DNA from: Desulfurivibrio alkaliphilus AHT 2
Lineage (GTDB): Bacteria > Desulfobacterota > Desulfobulbia > Desulfobulbales > Desulfurivibrionaceae
Assembly: GCF_000092205.1 (NCBI RefSeq)
Contig: NC_014216.1
Span: 744,001 to 808,000 of the forward strand
DNA: 64,000 bases
Direction of reading: 5' to 3'
This document shows positions 17,452-26,611 of this stretch, piece after piece; the stretch's first letter is position 1; each line of letters opens with the position of its first letter. A program made the translations under genes and the position numbers. The notes under the pieces are model-generated. The model searched no databases and had not been told where the DNA came from. It saw only the letters and a program-made list of their open reading frames with translations.

Positions 17452-19137
17452 TTGAACCTGTTGCTTACCGAACTGATTTTTAACCTGGCCCTGCTGGTGG
17501 CCCTGTGCGTGTTGTCCGGCTTTCTGGATCAGCGCTGGCCGCGGGAGAATCGCTTGGGGCCGGTGCTACAGGGTCTGCTCTTTGGCGGTGCGGCCATCAT
17601 CGGGATGTTTCATCCCCTGGTGCTGGAGCCGGGGTTGATCTTTGACGGCCGCTCGGTGGTTATCTCCCTGGCCGCCCTCTTTTACGGGCCCTGGGCGGCC
17701 CTCCCGGCCGCCGCCATGACCATTGCCGTGCGGGTCGGCATGGGCGGGGTAGGGGTGACCATGGGGGTGCTGTCGATTCTGACCTCCGCCGGGATCGGCC
17801 TGCTGGCCTATTATTATCTGCGTCCCCGGCGGACAGTGTTTCGCGGCAGCGAGCTTTACCTCTTTGGCCTGGTGGTGCACCTGGGGGTGCTGGCCGGTAC
17901 TTTGATCCTGCCCTGGGAGAGCGCCTTAAAGGTTTTGAGCAACATTGCCCTGCCCATCATTTTGTTTTATCCCCTAGCCACTTTGCTGGCCGGCAAGATT
18001 CTGGCCAACCAGGAGGCCCTGCGGCTCAGCGAGAGAAATTACCGGCAGCTGTTCGATGACCATGCCGCCGTCAAGCTGCTGGTTGATCCCGACGACGGCC
18101 GGATCATCGACGCCAACCAGGCGGCAGCACTTTTTTACGGCTGGTCGCAACCGGAACTGAAACGGATGCGCATCTCCCAGATCAATATTCTGACTCCCGA
18201 ACAGATCCGAGGGGAAATGGAAAAGGCCCGCCGCCAGAAGCGCTACCACTTCGAGTTCAAACATCGGCTGGCCGACGGCAGCCTGCGGGATGTGGCGGTG
18301 TTTAGCAGCCCCACCCTGGTGGATGACCGTGCCCTGTTGCACTCCATCATTTTTGATCTCACCGAGCAGAAAAAGGCCCAAGAGGAGCAGGAACTGCTTA
18401 CCGACCAGCTTTTCCAGGCCCGCAAAATGGAGGCGGTGGGCCGCCTGGCCGGCGGCATCGCCCACGAGTTCAACAACCTGATGACGGCAATCATCGCCAA
18501 TGCTCACCTGGCCAAAAGTAAACAGGGGCCGGACGCCGAGGAGCTTGAGGAAATCGAGGTCGCCGGCAAACGGGCCGCTGAGTTGACCCGGCAGCTGCTG
18601 GCCTTTGCCCGTAAACAGAGCATCATGCCCGAGGAGCTTGACCTTAATGAGGCGGTGGATGGCTTTCTCCCCCTGTTGCGACGGTTGATCGATCAGCAGC
18701 AGGTAAATTTGCGCTGGCAGCCGGGTGGCGATCTACCAAAGCTAAGGCTCGATCCGGATCAGCTTGACCAGTTGCTGGTCAACCTGGTGCGTAACGCCAA
18801 AGAGGCGTTGGCCGATGACGGCGTGATCATCATCTCCACCGCCGCCGCCGAACTCGACCAAGCCTACTGCGAAGATAATCCCGGCGCCCGGCCCGGCCGG
18901 TACGCGGCCCTGACGGTCAGTGACAACGGCTGCGGGATGGAAAAGGAGATTTTGGGCAAGATCTTCGAACCCTTTTTCACCACCAAGGATTTCGGCCAGG
19001 GCACCGGCCTGGGGCTGTCCACTGCTTATGGGATTGTCAAGCAGAACAAGGGTTACATCGAGGTGAACAGCACCCCCGGCCAGGGCACCAGGGTAACGGT
19101 CTACCTGCCGGTGGAGAATGTGGAGGAGGCACGCTGA
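17452..19137 (+). CDS. LytS-type (5TM-5TMR_LYT) PAS sensor histidine kinase
   Basis: A 561-residue membrane kinase. Residues 1-185 form a hydrophobic multi-helix block with the LYT-type stretch [24 protein letters not shown] domain follows (195-320, containing [10 protein letters not shown]), then HisKA of the NtrB-like kind [14 protein letters not shown] (His338) and HATPase ([23 protein letters not shown]). The start codon is TTG with AGCGGGAG eight bases upstream; no ATG gives the first helix. Its stop overlaps the NtrC-like gene (TGATGG), the typical layout of a two-component pair. The PAS resembles that of the membrane protein at 23275-24108. Confidence 0.9.
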   Translation: MNLLLTELIFNLALLVALCVLSGFLDQRWPRENRLGPVLQGLLFGGAAIIGMFHPLVLEPGLIFDGRSVVISLAALFYGPWAALPAAAMTIAVRVGMGGVGVTMGVLSILTSAGIGLLAYYYLRPRRTVFRGSELYLFGLVVHLGVLAGTLILPWESALKVLSNIALPIILFYPLATLLAGKILANQEALRLSERNYRQLFDDHAAVKLLVDPDDGRIIDANQAAALFYGWSQPELKRMRISQINILTPEQIRGEMEKARRQKRYHFEFKHRLADGSLRDVAVFSSPTLVDDRALLHSIIFDLTEQKKAQEEQELLTDQLFQARKMEAVGRLAGGIAHEFNNLMTAIIANAHLAKSKQGPDAEELEEIEVAGKRAAELTRQLLAFARKQSIMPEELDLNEAVDGFLPLLRRLIDQQQVNLRWQPGGDLPKLRLDPDQLDQLLVNLVRNAKEALADDGVIIISTAAAELDQAYCEDNPGARPGRYAALTVSDNGCGMEKEILGKIFEPFFTTKDFGQGTGLGLSTAYGIVKQNKGYIEVNSTPGQGTRVTVYLPVENVEEAR

Positions 19138-20519
19138 TGGAAGGCCGGATACTGATCATCGATGACGAGGCATCGATACGCAAAGGTTTTGGCTTGCTGC
19201 TGACCTCGGAGGGCCTGACGGTGGCTTCGGCCGGTGGTGGCCCGGAAGGCCTGGCGCTGCTGGAGCGCGAGAGCTTCGATATCGTGCTGCTGGACTTCGC
19301 CATGCCGGAATTGGATGGTCTTGAGGTCTTGCGCCGGATCAAGCGCCTGGAGCAGGACCCGATGGTGATCATGATCACCGGTTACGACGAGGTTGCCCTT
19401 GCAGTTGAGGCCATCAAGGAAGGGGCGTACGACTACCTGCTCAAACCCCCGGACCCCGATCATCTGCTGATGACCCTGCGGCGGGCGCTTGATAAAATCG
19501 AGCTGGAGAAAAAGGTCTGCGTGTTGGACCGCAGCCTGGCCTTCACCCTGGAAAATCAACTGGGCAAGAGCGCCGCCATGGCCTGGGTGATTGCCGAGAT
19601 CAAAGTGGTGGCAGCCTCGGATTTTTCCTTGATCATCGAAGGGGAAACCGGTACCGGCAAGAGCTTTGCCGCCTCGCTGATCCACAATCTGAGCGCCCGG
19701 GCCGCCGGACCCTTTATCGCCCTGGATATGGGCTCGATCCCGGAAACCCTGCTGGAAAGCGAGCTGTTCGGCCACCGCAAAGGGGCCTTTACCGGCGCCG
19801 AGCGCAGCAAGCCGGGCTACTTCGAGTTGGCCAAAGGCGGCACCCTGCTGTTGGATGAGTTACAAAACCTCAGCCCCGGGGCCCAGGCAAAGATTCTCCA
19901 GGTGGTGGAGGAAAAGAAGTTTTACCCGGTGGGCAGCGATAAGCCGGTGAAAGTTGATCTGCGCATAATCGGCGCCAGCAACAGTGACCTGCGCCGGGCG
20001 GTGGAGAGCGGTGAGTTCCGTCGCGATCTTTATTACCGGCTCAACGAGTACAGCCTGCTCATGCCGCCCTTGCGGGAACGCCCCGAAGATATCGCCTTTC
20101 TGGCCACTCGCCTGCTGTCTGCGGCGGCGGTGGAACTAAACCGCAATCTCAGCGGCTTAAGCGACGAGGCCCTGGCCCTGCTGGCCGCCCAGCCCTGGCC
20201 GGGCAATGTGCGGGAGCTGAAAAACGTGGTACGCCGGGCCGCCTTGCTCAGCAGCGACGGAGAGGTGGGAGTCGAGCAGGTCAGCCAGGGCATGCAAGGT
20301 GTTACGGCCCCAACGGTTTCTCCGGTTACCGATTTCCACTCGACTGAGAGCGTCCCGGTCGATCAGTCCGCCCCCCTAAGCCTGGAGGAATCGGAGAAGC
20401 TCACCATCGCCCGGGCGCTGCGTCACACCGCCAGCAACCGCACCAAGGCCGCCGCTATTTTGGGCATTACCCATAAAACCCTGTTGGCCAAGATCAAGAA
20501 GTACAACCTGGAGGAGTAG
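19137..20519 (+). CDS. NtrC-family sigma-54-dependent response regulator
   Basis: Transcription activator of 460 residues: receiver (Asp53 in LLDFAMPELDG), AAA+ domain with Walker A GETGTGKS (169-176), the sigma-54 contact loop GAFTGA (216-221), Walker B GGTLLLDELQ, arginine finger region ELKNVVRR, and a C-terminal Fis-type helix-turn-helix ending ASNRTKAAAILGITHKTLLAKIKKY. Coupled to the LytS-type kinase by one-base overlap of stop and start. A sigma-54 promoter with upstream palindrome lies directly downstream, making the 20.8-29 kb operon its probable target; a second such promoter is at 29808-29823. Confidence 0.95.
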   Translation: MEGRILIIDDEASIRKGFGLLLTSEGLTVASAGGGPEGLALLERESFDIVLLDFAMPELDGLEVLRRIKRLEQDPMVIMITGYDEVALAVEAIKEGAYDYLLKPPDPDHLLMTLRRALDKIELEKKVCVLDRSLAFTLENQLGKSAAMAWVIAEIKVVAASDFSLIIEGETGTGKSFAASLIHNLSARAAGPFIALDMGSIPETLLESELFGHRKGAFTGAERSKPGYFELAKGGTLLLDELQNLSPGAQAKILQVVEEKKFYPVGSDKPVKVDLRIIGASNSDLRRAVESGEFRRDLYYRLNEYSLLMPPLRERPEDIAFLATRLLSAAAVELNRNLSGLSDEALALLAAQPWPGNVRELKNVVRRAALLSSDGEVGVEQVSQGMQGVTAPTVSPVTDFHSTESVPVDQSAPLSLEESEKLTIARALRHTASNRTKAAAILGITHKTLLAKIKKYNLEE

Positions 20520-20578
20520 TAACGAGTACCACGGCCCTCTGGCTTATGACGGCGCCAGGGTTTCCTGTGTGCCGAAAA

Positions 20579-20614
20579 CATGTAAAAATTACCATGTAAA
20601 AATTACTCACATGT
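20579..20614 (+). promoter_or_regulatory. Tandem 14-bp direct repeats upstream of the sigma-54 promoter
   Basis: CATGTAAAAATTAC occurs twice without gap (20579-20592 and 20593-20606), followed by ACATGT at 20609-20614. The setting, an AT-rich stretch 70-110 bases before a sigma-54 promoter, suits protein binding sites. Which protein binds is unknown. Confidence 0.45.
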
Positions 20615-20651
20615 ACTTTGTCGCAGCCACCCAAAGGGCAAGTCTCTAATT

Positions 20652-20672
20652 TCTATGTCGATAGAACATAGA
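20652..20672 (+). promoter_or_regulatory. Candidate upstream activator palindrome
   Basis: TCTATGT and ACATAGA form perfect 7-base arms around a 7-base spacer. The centre lies only about 35 bases before the GG of the sigma-54 promoter, closer than the usual 80-150, so it may bind either the NtrC-like activator or another regulator. Confidence 0.45.
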
Positions 20673-20682
20673 GTTGCATAGG

Positions 20683-20698
20683 TGGCGCAAAAATTGCT
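20683..20698 (+). promoter_or_regulatory. Sigma-54 (-24/-12) promoter
   Basis: TGGCGCAAAAATTGCT matches the consensus TGGCAC-N5-TTGC at all but one base, with exactly ten bases between the GG and GC doublets. It lies about 90 bases before the ATG at 20789 and directly after the gene for an NtrC-type activator. Confidence 0.75.
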
Positions 20699-20788
20699 TA
20701 CTTTCCCTTACCAATTGTGATTCTTTCAAATTTTGAAATATTTTTTCTATTTTTTTGATATTTCCGCGTTCGCTAGAGACACGTCAGC

Positions 20789-23242
20789 ATGGCTGAAAAC
20801 CACAAAAAGATTATCATTTTTTGTGCACTCCTGATTGTTTTTTTCCCTTCATCCCTGTGGTGCCGGGAAATTCCGACCATCCGGGTTGCCGCCTTCAACT
20901 ATTATCCCGCCATCTTTCTTGATACAGACAGCAAGGTGCGAGGGTTTTATGTCGACATGCTCGACGAAATCGCCTCGCGCGAGCAGATCAACTTTGAATA
21001 CGTGTTTGGCTCCTGGGATCAAGGCTTGGAGCGCTTGCGGTCGGGTGATGTCGATCTGGTTACCAGTGCCGCCTACTCTGAGGAGCGCTCTGCCTTTATG
21101 GATTTCGGCAACCAGGTTCTGCTGACGGTATGGGGAGAGCTTTATGTCCGGCAAGACTCGCCTCCCATGTCGATCTGTGAGCTTCGGGATAAAACCATTG
21201 CGGTGATGCGGCAGGATCATAATGCCCTGGCTTTCAAAGAACATCTGAGTAAGTTCGACATTAGCAGCCGATTTATCGAGTTTTCAGATTTCGATGAGGT
21301 GTTCCAGGCGGTCAGTAATGGACTGGTGGCTGGTGGTGTGGTCAACTCGCTGTTCGGGGATGCCGCCGGGGATAAATATCGACTCCAAACCAGTGGCATT
21401 GCTTTTAATCCCTTCGATATCTATTTTGCGACCGGCAAGGGGCGCAATCCAGAGCTGCTGGCTCTACTGGACCGTTATCTCTTTACTTGGCGCCAGGACA
21501 GTTCCTCGGTGTATTACCAGGCCCGCCTCAAGTGGGGAGCGGTCCAGGATCCAGAAAAAATTGTCCCTCCCTGGATAATCGATCTGGCGATTTTGCTGGT
21601 TTCATTGTTGGGTTTGGGCTTGGCCTTTATCGTTCTGCTGCGTCACAGAGTTAGTGTCGCCACCAGCAACTTGAAAGAGCGTGAAGCCATGCTGCAGGAG
21701 AGCAACGAGATGAATCGGTTGCTGCTCAACTCCACCGTCGAGGCAATCTATGGTCTCGATAACGATGGTACTTGCACGTTCTGTAATGCCGCCTGTGTCC
21801 GGATGCTCGGTTACCAAAAGCCCGAGCAATTGATCGGGCGTAAGATGCACGAGATGATCCATCACTCCTATCCGGATGGCAAGCCCATGCCGATCCATGA
21901 GTGCCGACTTCTTAGGAATAACAGTAAAGAAATCCATGAAAACGCAGTAATTTGGCGTGCCGATGGCACCAGTTTTCCCGTGGAATACTGGTCTCACCCC
22001 ATTTTTCAAGACGGCAAGGTACTCGGCATAGTGGCTTCTTTTATTGATATCACTGATCGCAGGCGGGCCGAGGCCGAAAAAGAAAAGCTTTATCTCCAAT
22101 TGAGCCAGGCCCAGAAGATGGAGTCGGTGGGCCGGCTGGCCGGCGGGGTGGCCCATGACTTCAACAATATGCTGACCGTTATCATTGGTAACATAGAGAT
22201 GTCCATGCGTTACCCGGCCATGGACGATGCCAAGCACGTAATGTTGCATGAGGCCCTAACGGCGGCTCGTCGCTCTGCCGAAATCACCCGCCAACTGCTG
22301 GCTTTTTCCCGCAAGCAAATGGCGGCTCCCAAGGTGTTGGACTTAAACGATACCGTACAGGTTGGGCTCAAGATGATTCGGCGGCTCATCGATGAGGACA
22401 TTGATTTGGCATGGAAGCCCGGCGCCGAGCTTTGGCCGGTGAAAATTGACCCTACCCAGATCGATCAGGTCCTGCTCAACCTCTGCGCCAACGCCCGGGA
22501 CGCCATTGCCGGGGTTGGCCGGATCACCATTGCTACGGACAACATGACCCTGGTTGAAAGCGACTGCGCCCAGCATCAGGAATTGAGGCCGGGCTACTAT
22601 GTGCTGCTGGTGGTGAGCGATGACGGATGCGGCATGGACGAAGTGACCCTCTCCCACCTTTTTGAACCTTTTTTTACCACCAAAAAGGTTGGCCATGGTA
22701 CCGGGCTGGGGCTAGCCACCGTTTACGGGGTGGTCGAGCAGAATCACGGCTTGATCCAAGTTGACAGTAAGCCCGGACGAGGAACAACCTTTAAAATTTA
22801 TCTGCCACGCCATGATGTCCCCATTGAGTCGGCGCCGAAAGAAAAAAAAGGGCCGGCGATCATCCGGGGCAATGAGACCGTTCTACTGGTGGAAGATGAA
22901 ACGGCGATGCTGAAAGTTGTTGAATTGACGCTGAAAAAATGGGGCTACACCGTACTGGCCGCCAACACTCCGGCAGCAGCCATGCGCCTGGCGGAAGAGC
23001 ATCGGGGGCAGGTTGATCTGCTGATAACCGACGTGGTGATGCCGCAAATGAACGGCCGGGAGCTGGCCCGAAAGCTGAAAGCCGGTTACCCGGAGATCAA
23101 ACACCTGTTCATGTCCGGCTACAACGATGAAATCATCGCCCATCAGGGAATGGTTGACGAAAGTGTGAATTTCATTGAAAAGCCGTTTTCCATGGAAGTC
23201 TTGGCCGCCAAAATCCGGGATGTGCTCGACTGCGAGGGCTGA
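20789..23242 (+). CDS. Hybrid sensor kinase with periplasmic solute-binding (SBP_bac_3) sensor, PAS, kinase and receiver
   Basis: An 817-residue membrane protein. The N-terminus has a signal-peptide-like hydrophobic run (residues 8-24), then one family-3 solute-binding domain (about 29-250; [39 protein letters not shown]). A membrane helix near 266-287 leads to PAS (about 305-425), NtrB-like His[16 protein letters not shown] (His456), HATPase ([13 protein letters not shown]) and a C-terminal receiver (Asp748 in [13 protein letters not shown]). Similar to BvgS/EvgS architecture, so an amino acid or related small solute is the likely ligand. First gene after the sigma-54 promoter; its stop overlaps the next reading frame. 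Confidence 0.92.
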   Translation: MAENHKKIIIFCALLIVFFPSSLWCREIPTIRVAAFNYYPAIFLDTDSKVRGFYVDMLDEIASREQINFEYVFGSWDQGLERLRSGDVDLVTSAAYSEERSAFMDFGNQVLLTVWGELYVRQDSPPMSICELRDKTIAVMRQDHNALAFKEHLSKFDISSRFIEFSDFDEVFQAVSNGLVAGGVVNSLFGDAAGDKYRLQTSGIAFNPFDIYFATGKGRNPELLALLDRYLFTWRQDSSSVYYQARLKWGAVQDPEKIVPPWIIDLAILLVSLLGLGLAFIVLLRHRVSVATSNLKEREAMLQESNEMNRLLLNSTVEAIYGLDNDGTCTFCNAACVRMLGYQKPEQLIGRKMHEMIHHSYPDGKPMPIHECRLLRNNSKEIHENAVIWRADGTSFPVEYWSHPIFQDGKVLGIVASFIDITDRRRAEAEKEKLYLQLSQAQKMESVGRLAGGVAHDFNNMLTVIIGNIEMSMRYPAMDDAKHVMLHEALTAARRSAEITRQLLAFSRKQMAAPKVLDLNDTVQVGLKMIRRLIDEDIDLAWKPGAELWPVKIDPTQIDQVLLNLCANARDAIAGVGRITIATDNMTLVESDCAQHQELRPGYYVLLVVSDDGCGMDEVTLSHLFEPFFTTKKVGHGTGLGLATVYGVVEQNHGLIQVDSKPGRGTTFKIYLPRHDVPIESAPKEKKGPAIIRGNETVLLVEDETAMLKVVELTLKKWGYTVLAANTPAAAMRLAEEHRGQVDLLITDVVMPQMNGRELARKLKAGYPEIKHLFMSGYNDEIIAHQGMVDESVNFIEKPFSMEVLAAKIRDVLDCEG

Positions 23243-23274
23243 TGACCAACCCATTCGGGTTAGAAAGAGGAAAC

Positions 23275-24108
23275 ATGCCAGTTTACAGTAATAAAATTTT
23301 TATCACCTTGCTGTTTTTATTGGTGTTGCTGTCGATTCCGGTTCGAGAGGTGCTTGCCCAGTCCCGGCAAACGGAAATCCTAGCAGCGGCGGACCCGTCG
23401 CTTAGCGAACAATTAATCCAGGCCACCCGTGAAAACATTTTTGGTTACGAACTTTTTGAAAATCACGGCAGCGTGATGTTGCTGATCGACCCCCGAAGTG
23501 GAGATATTCTATCCGCCAACCGGGTGGCACGGCAATATTATGGCCACCATGACCTGACGAACATGAAGATTCAGCAAATCAACATCTTGAGCCCGGAGCA
23601 GGTGGTTGCCGAGATGCGTCGAGCTGAAAGTTTAAACCGCAACTATTTCAATTTCCGTCACCAGTTGGCCGATGGCGCTATTCGGGACGTAGAGGTCTAT
23701 TCCTATCCGGTATTCTTCTATGAAACCAAGCTGCTTTTCTCCCTGGTGGTGGATGTGACCGACCGGCTCCTGGCTGAAACAATGGTTCGGCAGAAAGAGC
23801 GGACTGCCCGCTGGGTTATGGGAGGCCTGCTTTTTTTCGCCGTTATTTCAGTAGGCCTGTTATGGCTGATTGTTATGCGCCAAAAACGTCACCAGCAAAT
23901 CTTGCAGGCAAAAAACCGCCAACTGGAAAAGGCCCGGGATGAGATTAAAATCTTGCGAGGCATCATTCCCATCTGCTCATTTTGTAAAAAAATTCGGGAC
24001 GAACAGGGGGCCTGGAGTAAATTGGAGCAATATATTTCCCGCCATTCTGAGGCGCTTTTCAGTCATGGCATTTGCCCTGATTGTATGGAAGAGCACTATC
24101 TGGAATAA
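23275..24108 (+). CDS. Membrane-anchored PAS protein with C-terminal CxxC/CxxC tail, no kinase domain
   Basis: 277 residues from the ATG at 23275, chosen because AGAAAGAGG lies just upstream and the protein then begins with a clean signal peptide or anchor (residues 8-29, ending VLAQ). An ATG overlapping the previous stop at 23242 is also in frame. A PAS domain follows (about 55-165; QINILSPEQVVAEM), then a helix (about 180-200), a short coiled coil and the tail IPICSFCKKIRD ... HGICPDCMEEHYLE. This four-cysteine tail is frequent at the ends of delta-proteobacterial PAS and receiver proteins, and its function is not known to me; metal or redox chemistry is plausible. There is no catalytic domain, so it may modulate a neighbour kinase. 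Confidence 0.75.
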   Translation: MPVYSNKIFITLLFLLVLLSIPVREVLAQSRQTEILAAADPSLSEQLIQATRENIFGYELFENHGSVMLLIDPRSGDILSANRVARQYYGHHDLTNMKIQQINILSPEQVVAEMRRAESLNRNYFNFRHQLADGAIRDVEVYSYPVFFYETKLLFSLVVDVTDRLLAETMVRQKERTARWVMGGLLFFAVISVGLLWLIVMRQKRHQQILQAKNRQLEKARDEIKILRGIIPICSFCKKIRDEQGAWSKLEQYISRHSEALFSHGICPDCMEEHYLE

Positions 24109-24867
24109 CCCTGTAGCAGGGAGGTAGGCGATGAGCCCAGAGCAAGTGGTTGATCCTGGCAGGATAATTGTCGTTGATGACGACCTGGCGATTTTACGCG
24201 TTATCTCGAATATTTTTGCTGAACATAATGTTGAGGTGATAACCTTCGCCACCGCCGCCCCGGCTCTTGAGTACCTGCAAAACTACAGCGCCGATCTGTT
24301 GTTGACTGATGTGCGGATGCCGGAGATGTCCGGGATGGAGCTGCTGGCCAGAGTGCGGGAAAAAGATCAAGAGTTGCCGGTAATCATCATGACCGGCTAC
24401 ACCGAAATGGAAAGCGCGGTGGGCGCCATTCGCCAAGGGGCCTCGGACTTTATCCTTAAACCTTTTGAGATTGACTACCTGGTCCATTCGATAGAGAAAG
24501 CCTTGGGCTACAGGGCGCTGCAAGCGGCGGAAAAAAAATATCATTTGCGGCTGGAAAGCAAAGTGCGGGAGCGCACCGCGGCCCTGGCTGCTGCCATGGC
24601 CGACTTGCACCAGGCTAACCGTGAAGTAACGGCAAGGCTGCTCAGGCTGGCGGAGTACCGGGATGTTGAAACCGGGGCACATATTCGCCGGCTCGGCTTT
24701 TACGCCAACAAGCTGGCGGAGGCTCTTGACCAAGATCAGGTGTTTGTTGAGGACATCACCTTGGCCGCCCCCATGCATGATATCGGCAAAGTCGGCATTC
24801 CCGATGATATTTTGCTTAAGCAAGGGCCGTTACGCCCGGAGGAATGGCGAATCATGCAGACCCACAC

Positions 24868-24875
24868 CCTGATCG
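24868..24875 (+). repeat. Target-site duplication, left copy
   Basis: CCTGATCG directly before the left end of the insertion element; repeated at 26262-26269. The flanking bases are similar, so the exact frame of the duplication may shift by one or two bases. Confidence 0.75.
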
Positions 24876-26261
24876 GGGTTATAGTCAAATCTGGTGTATG
24901 GGATAACTGAGGAAAATGGCGTATCATCCAGGTTGATTGATCACCACGACGATCACAGCCAACACAGGAGGATACGCCATGACCAAGTCTACCCCAACCG
25001 CTCTTTCACAACAAGGAAACAATGTCGCCGACCCGCTTACCGACCTTTTGCGCGATGGTGCCAGGATGCTGATTGCCCAGGCCGTAGAAGCTGAATTACA
25101 GGCCTTCATGGCCCAATACTCCAGCCGCTTGGAAGATGGCCGCAGGACAGTGGTCCGAAACGGCTATCTTCCCGGTCGCACGATCCAGACCGGAATCGGC
25201 GATGTCGAGGTCAAAGTTCCCAAGGTGCGAGATCGTAGCGGCCAAGGCCTCAAGTTCAACAGCAGTTTGTTGCCGCCTTATCTGAAGCGGGCGCGCAGTG
25301 TCGATGAGTTGCTGCCCTGGCTTTACCTGCGAGGAATTTCCACCGGCGATTACCAGGAGGCCCTGGCCGCACTCCTCGGGGAACAGGCCAAGGGGTTGTC
25401 GGCCAACACCATCTCCCGCTTGAAAGCCAAATGGCTGGCCGAGCACACCAAATGGCGGCAACGTGACCTGAACGGAAAACGCTACGTTTACTGGTGGGTG
25501 GATGGCATCTACAGCAACGTCCGCATGGATGACAAGCTTTGCCTGCTGGTGATCATTGGAGTTACCGACCAGGGGCACAAGGAACTGATAGCGGTGGAGG
25601 ATGGCTACCGGGAGTCAAGCGACAGCTGGTATGAACTTCTCGCCGGGCTGCGGGCTCGGGGCCTGACCACAGGCCCCGAGTTGGCGGTTGGCGATGGTTC
25701 CTTGGGGTTCTGGAACGCCTTGGGCAGGGTCTATCCGAAGACCCGCCACCAACGCTGCTGGGTTCACAAAACGGCCAACGTGCTGAACAAGATGCCCAAA
25801 AAGCTTCAGCTCAAGGCCAAGGCTGATTTGCATGATATCTGGATGGCTGAGACCAAGGAAGATGCCAGCCAGGCTTTTGATCGTATGCTGGCCCGTTTCG
25901 AAGACAAATACCCCAAGGCCATGGAGTGCCTGGCCAAGGACCGGGACGAGTTGCTGGCTTTTTACGATTTTCCAGCCGAACACTGGGTGCATATCAGGAC
26001 CACCAACCCCATCGAGTCGGCCTTTGCCACTGTGCGCCTGCGCAGCAAGAGATCACGGAACTGCGGTTCCAGGGACACCACCCTGACCATGGTCTTTAAG
26101 CTGCTGCAAAGCGCTGAAAAAAGATGGAAAAAGATCAAGGGATTTCGCCGGCTGGCTGAGGTCGTCACCGGCATACAATTCAAAAACGGAATCAAGGTGT
26201 CAGATCAACCTATGCGGATGGCCGCCTGAGGACTCCGTACACCAGATTTGACAATAACTCC
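24876..26261 (+). mobile_element. IS256-family insertion sequence (about 1386 bp)
   Basis: The ends are inverted repeats sharing the 15-base core GTCAAATCTGGTGTA (24884-24898 and, reversed, 26238-26252), with outer bases GGGTTATA and GGAGTTATT. The element carries one transposase gene and is flanked by an 8-bp target duplication, as usual for the IS256 family. The intact transposase, matching ends and exact duplication indicate a recent, possibly active insertion. Confidence 0.92.
24979..26229 (+). CDS. IS256-family (Mutator-type) DDE transposase
   Basis: 416 residues from an ATG with AGGAGG seven bases upstream. Typical features: the N-terminal part ending in GRTIQTGIGDVEVKVPKVRDR, the DDE core with first Asp in YWWVDGIYSNVR, second Asp in AVGDGSLGFWNA, the CWVHK motif (family C-x2-H) and the last Glu in TTNPIESAFATVRLR. 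Length is at the usual 390-420 residues and no frameshift is seen. The host gene it interrupts encodes an HD-GYP response regulator. Confidence 0.96.
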   Translation: MTKSTPTALSQQGNNVADPLTDLLRDGARMLIAQAVEAELQAFMAQYSSRLEDGRRTVVRNGYLPGRTIQTGIGDVEVKVPKVRDRSGQGLKFNSSLLPPYLKRARSVDELLPWLYLRGISTGDYQEALAALLGEQAKGLSANTISRLKAKWLAEHTKWRQRDLNGKRYVYWWVDGIYSNVRMDDKLCLLVIIGVTDQGHKELIAVEDGYRESSDSWYELLAGLRARGLTTGPELAVGDGSLGFWNALGRVYPKTRHQRCWVHKTANVLNKMPKKLQLKAKADLHDIWMAETKEDASQAFDRMLARFEDKYPKAMECLAKDRDELLAFYDFPAEHWVHIRTTNPIESAFATVRLRSKRSRNCGSRDTTLTMVFKLLQSAEKRWKKIKGFRRLAEVVTGIQFKNGIKVSDQPMRMAA

Positions 26262-26269
26262 CCTGATCG
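26262..26269 (+). repeat. Target-site duplication, right copy
   Basis: CCTGATCG directly after the right end of the insertion element, matching 24868-24875. Host reading frame continues from here as GGG GCC AAG. Confidence 0.75.
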
Positions 26270-26611
26270 GGGCCAAGGTGTTGGCTGATTCAAACCTTGG
26301 CTTCCTGAAAATGGCGGCCAGCATTGCCCTGACCCACCATGAGCGCTGGGATGGCAGTGGTTACCCCCACGGCCTGAGCGGTGAGCGGATTCCTTTGGAG
26401 GGTCGAATTGTGATCATCTGTGATCAATACGATGCCCTGCGCAGCGCCCGCCCATACAAAAAAGCCCTGAGCCACCAGGAAGTGGTGCGGATTATAGTAG
26501 AAGGGGATGGGCGCACGGAGCCCGGGCATTTCGATCCCGAGGTTTTGGCGGCCTTTCAGGAGATCAATCAGGTGTTTGCCGAAATTTACCTGCACTGGAG
26601 CAACGGAGACA

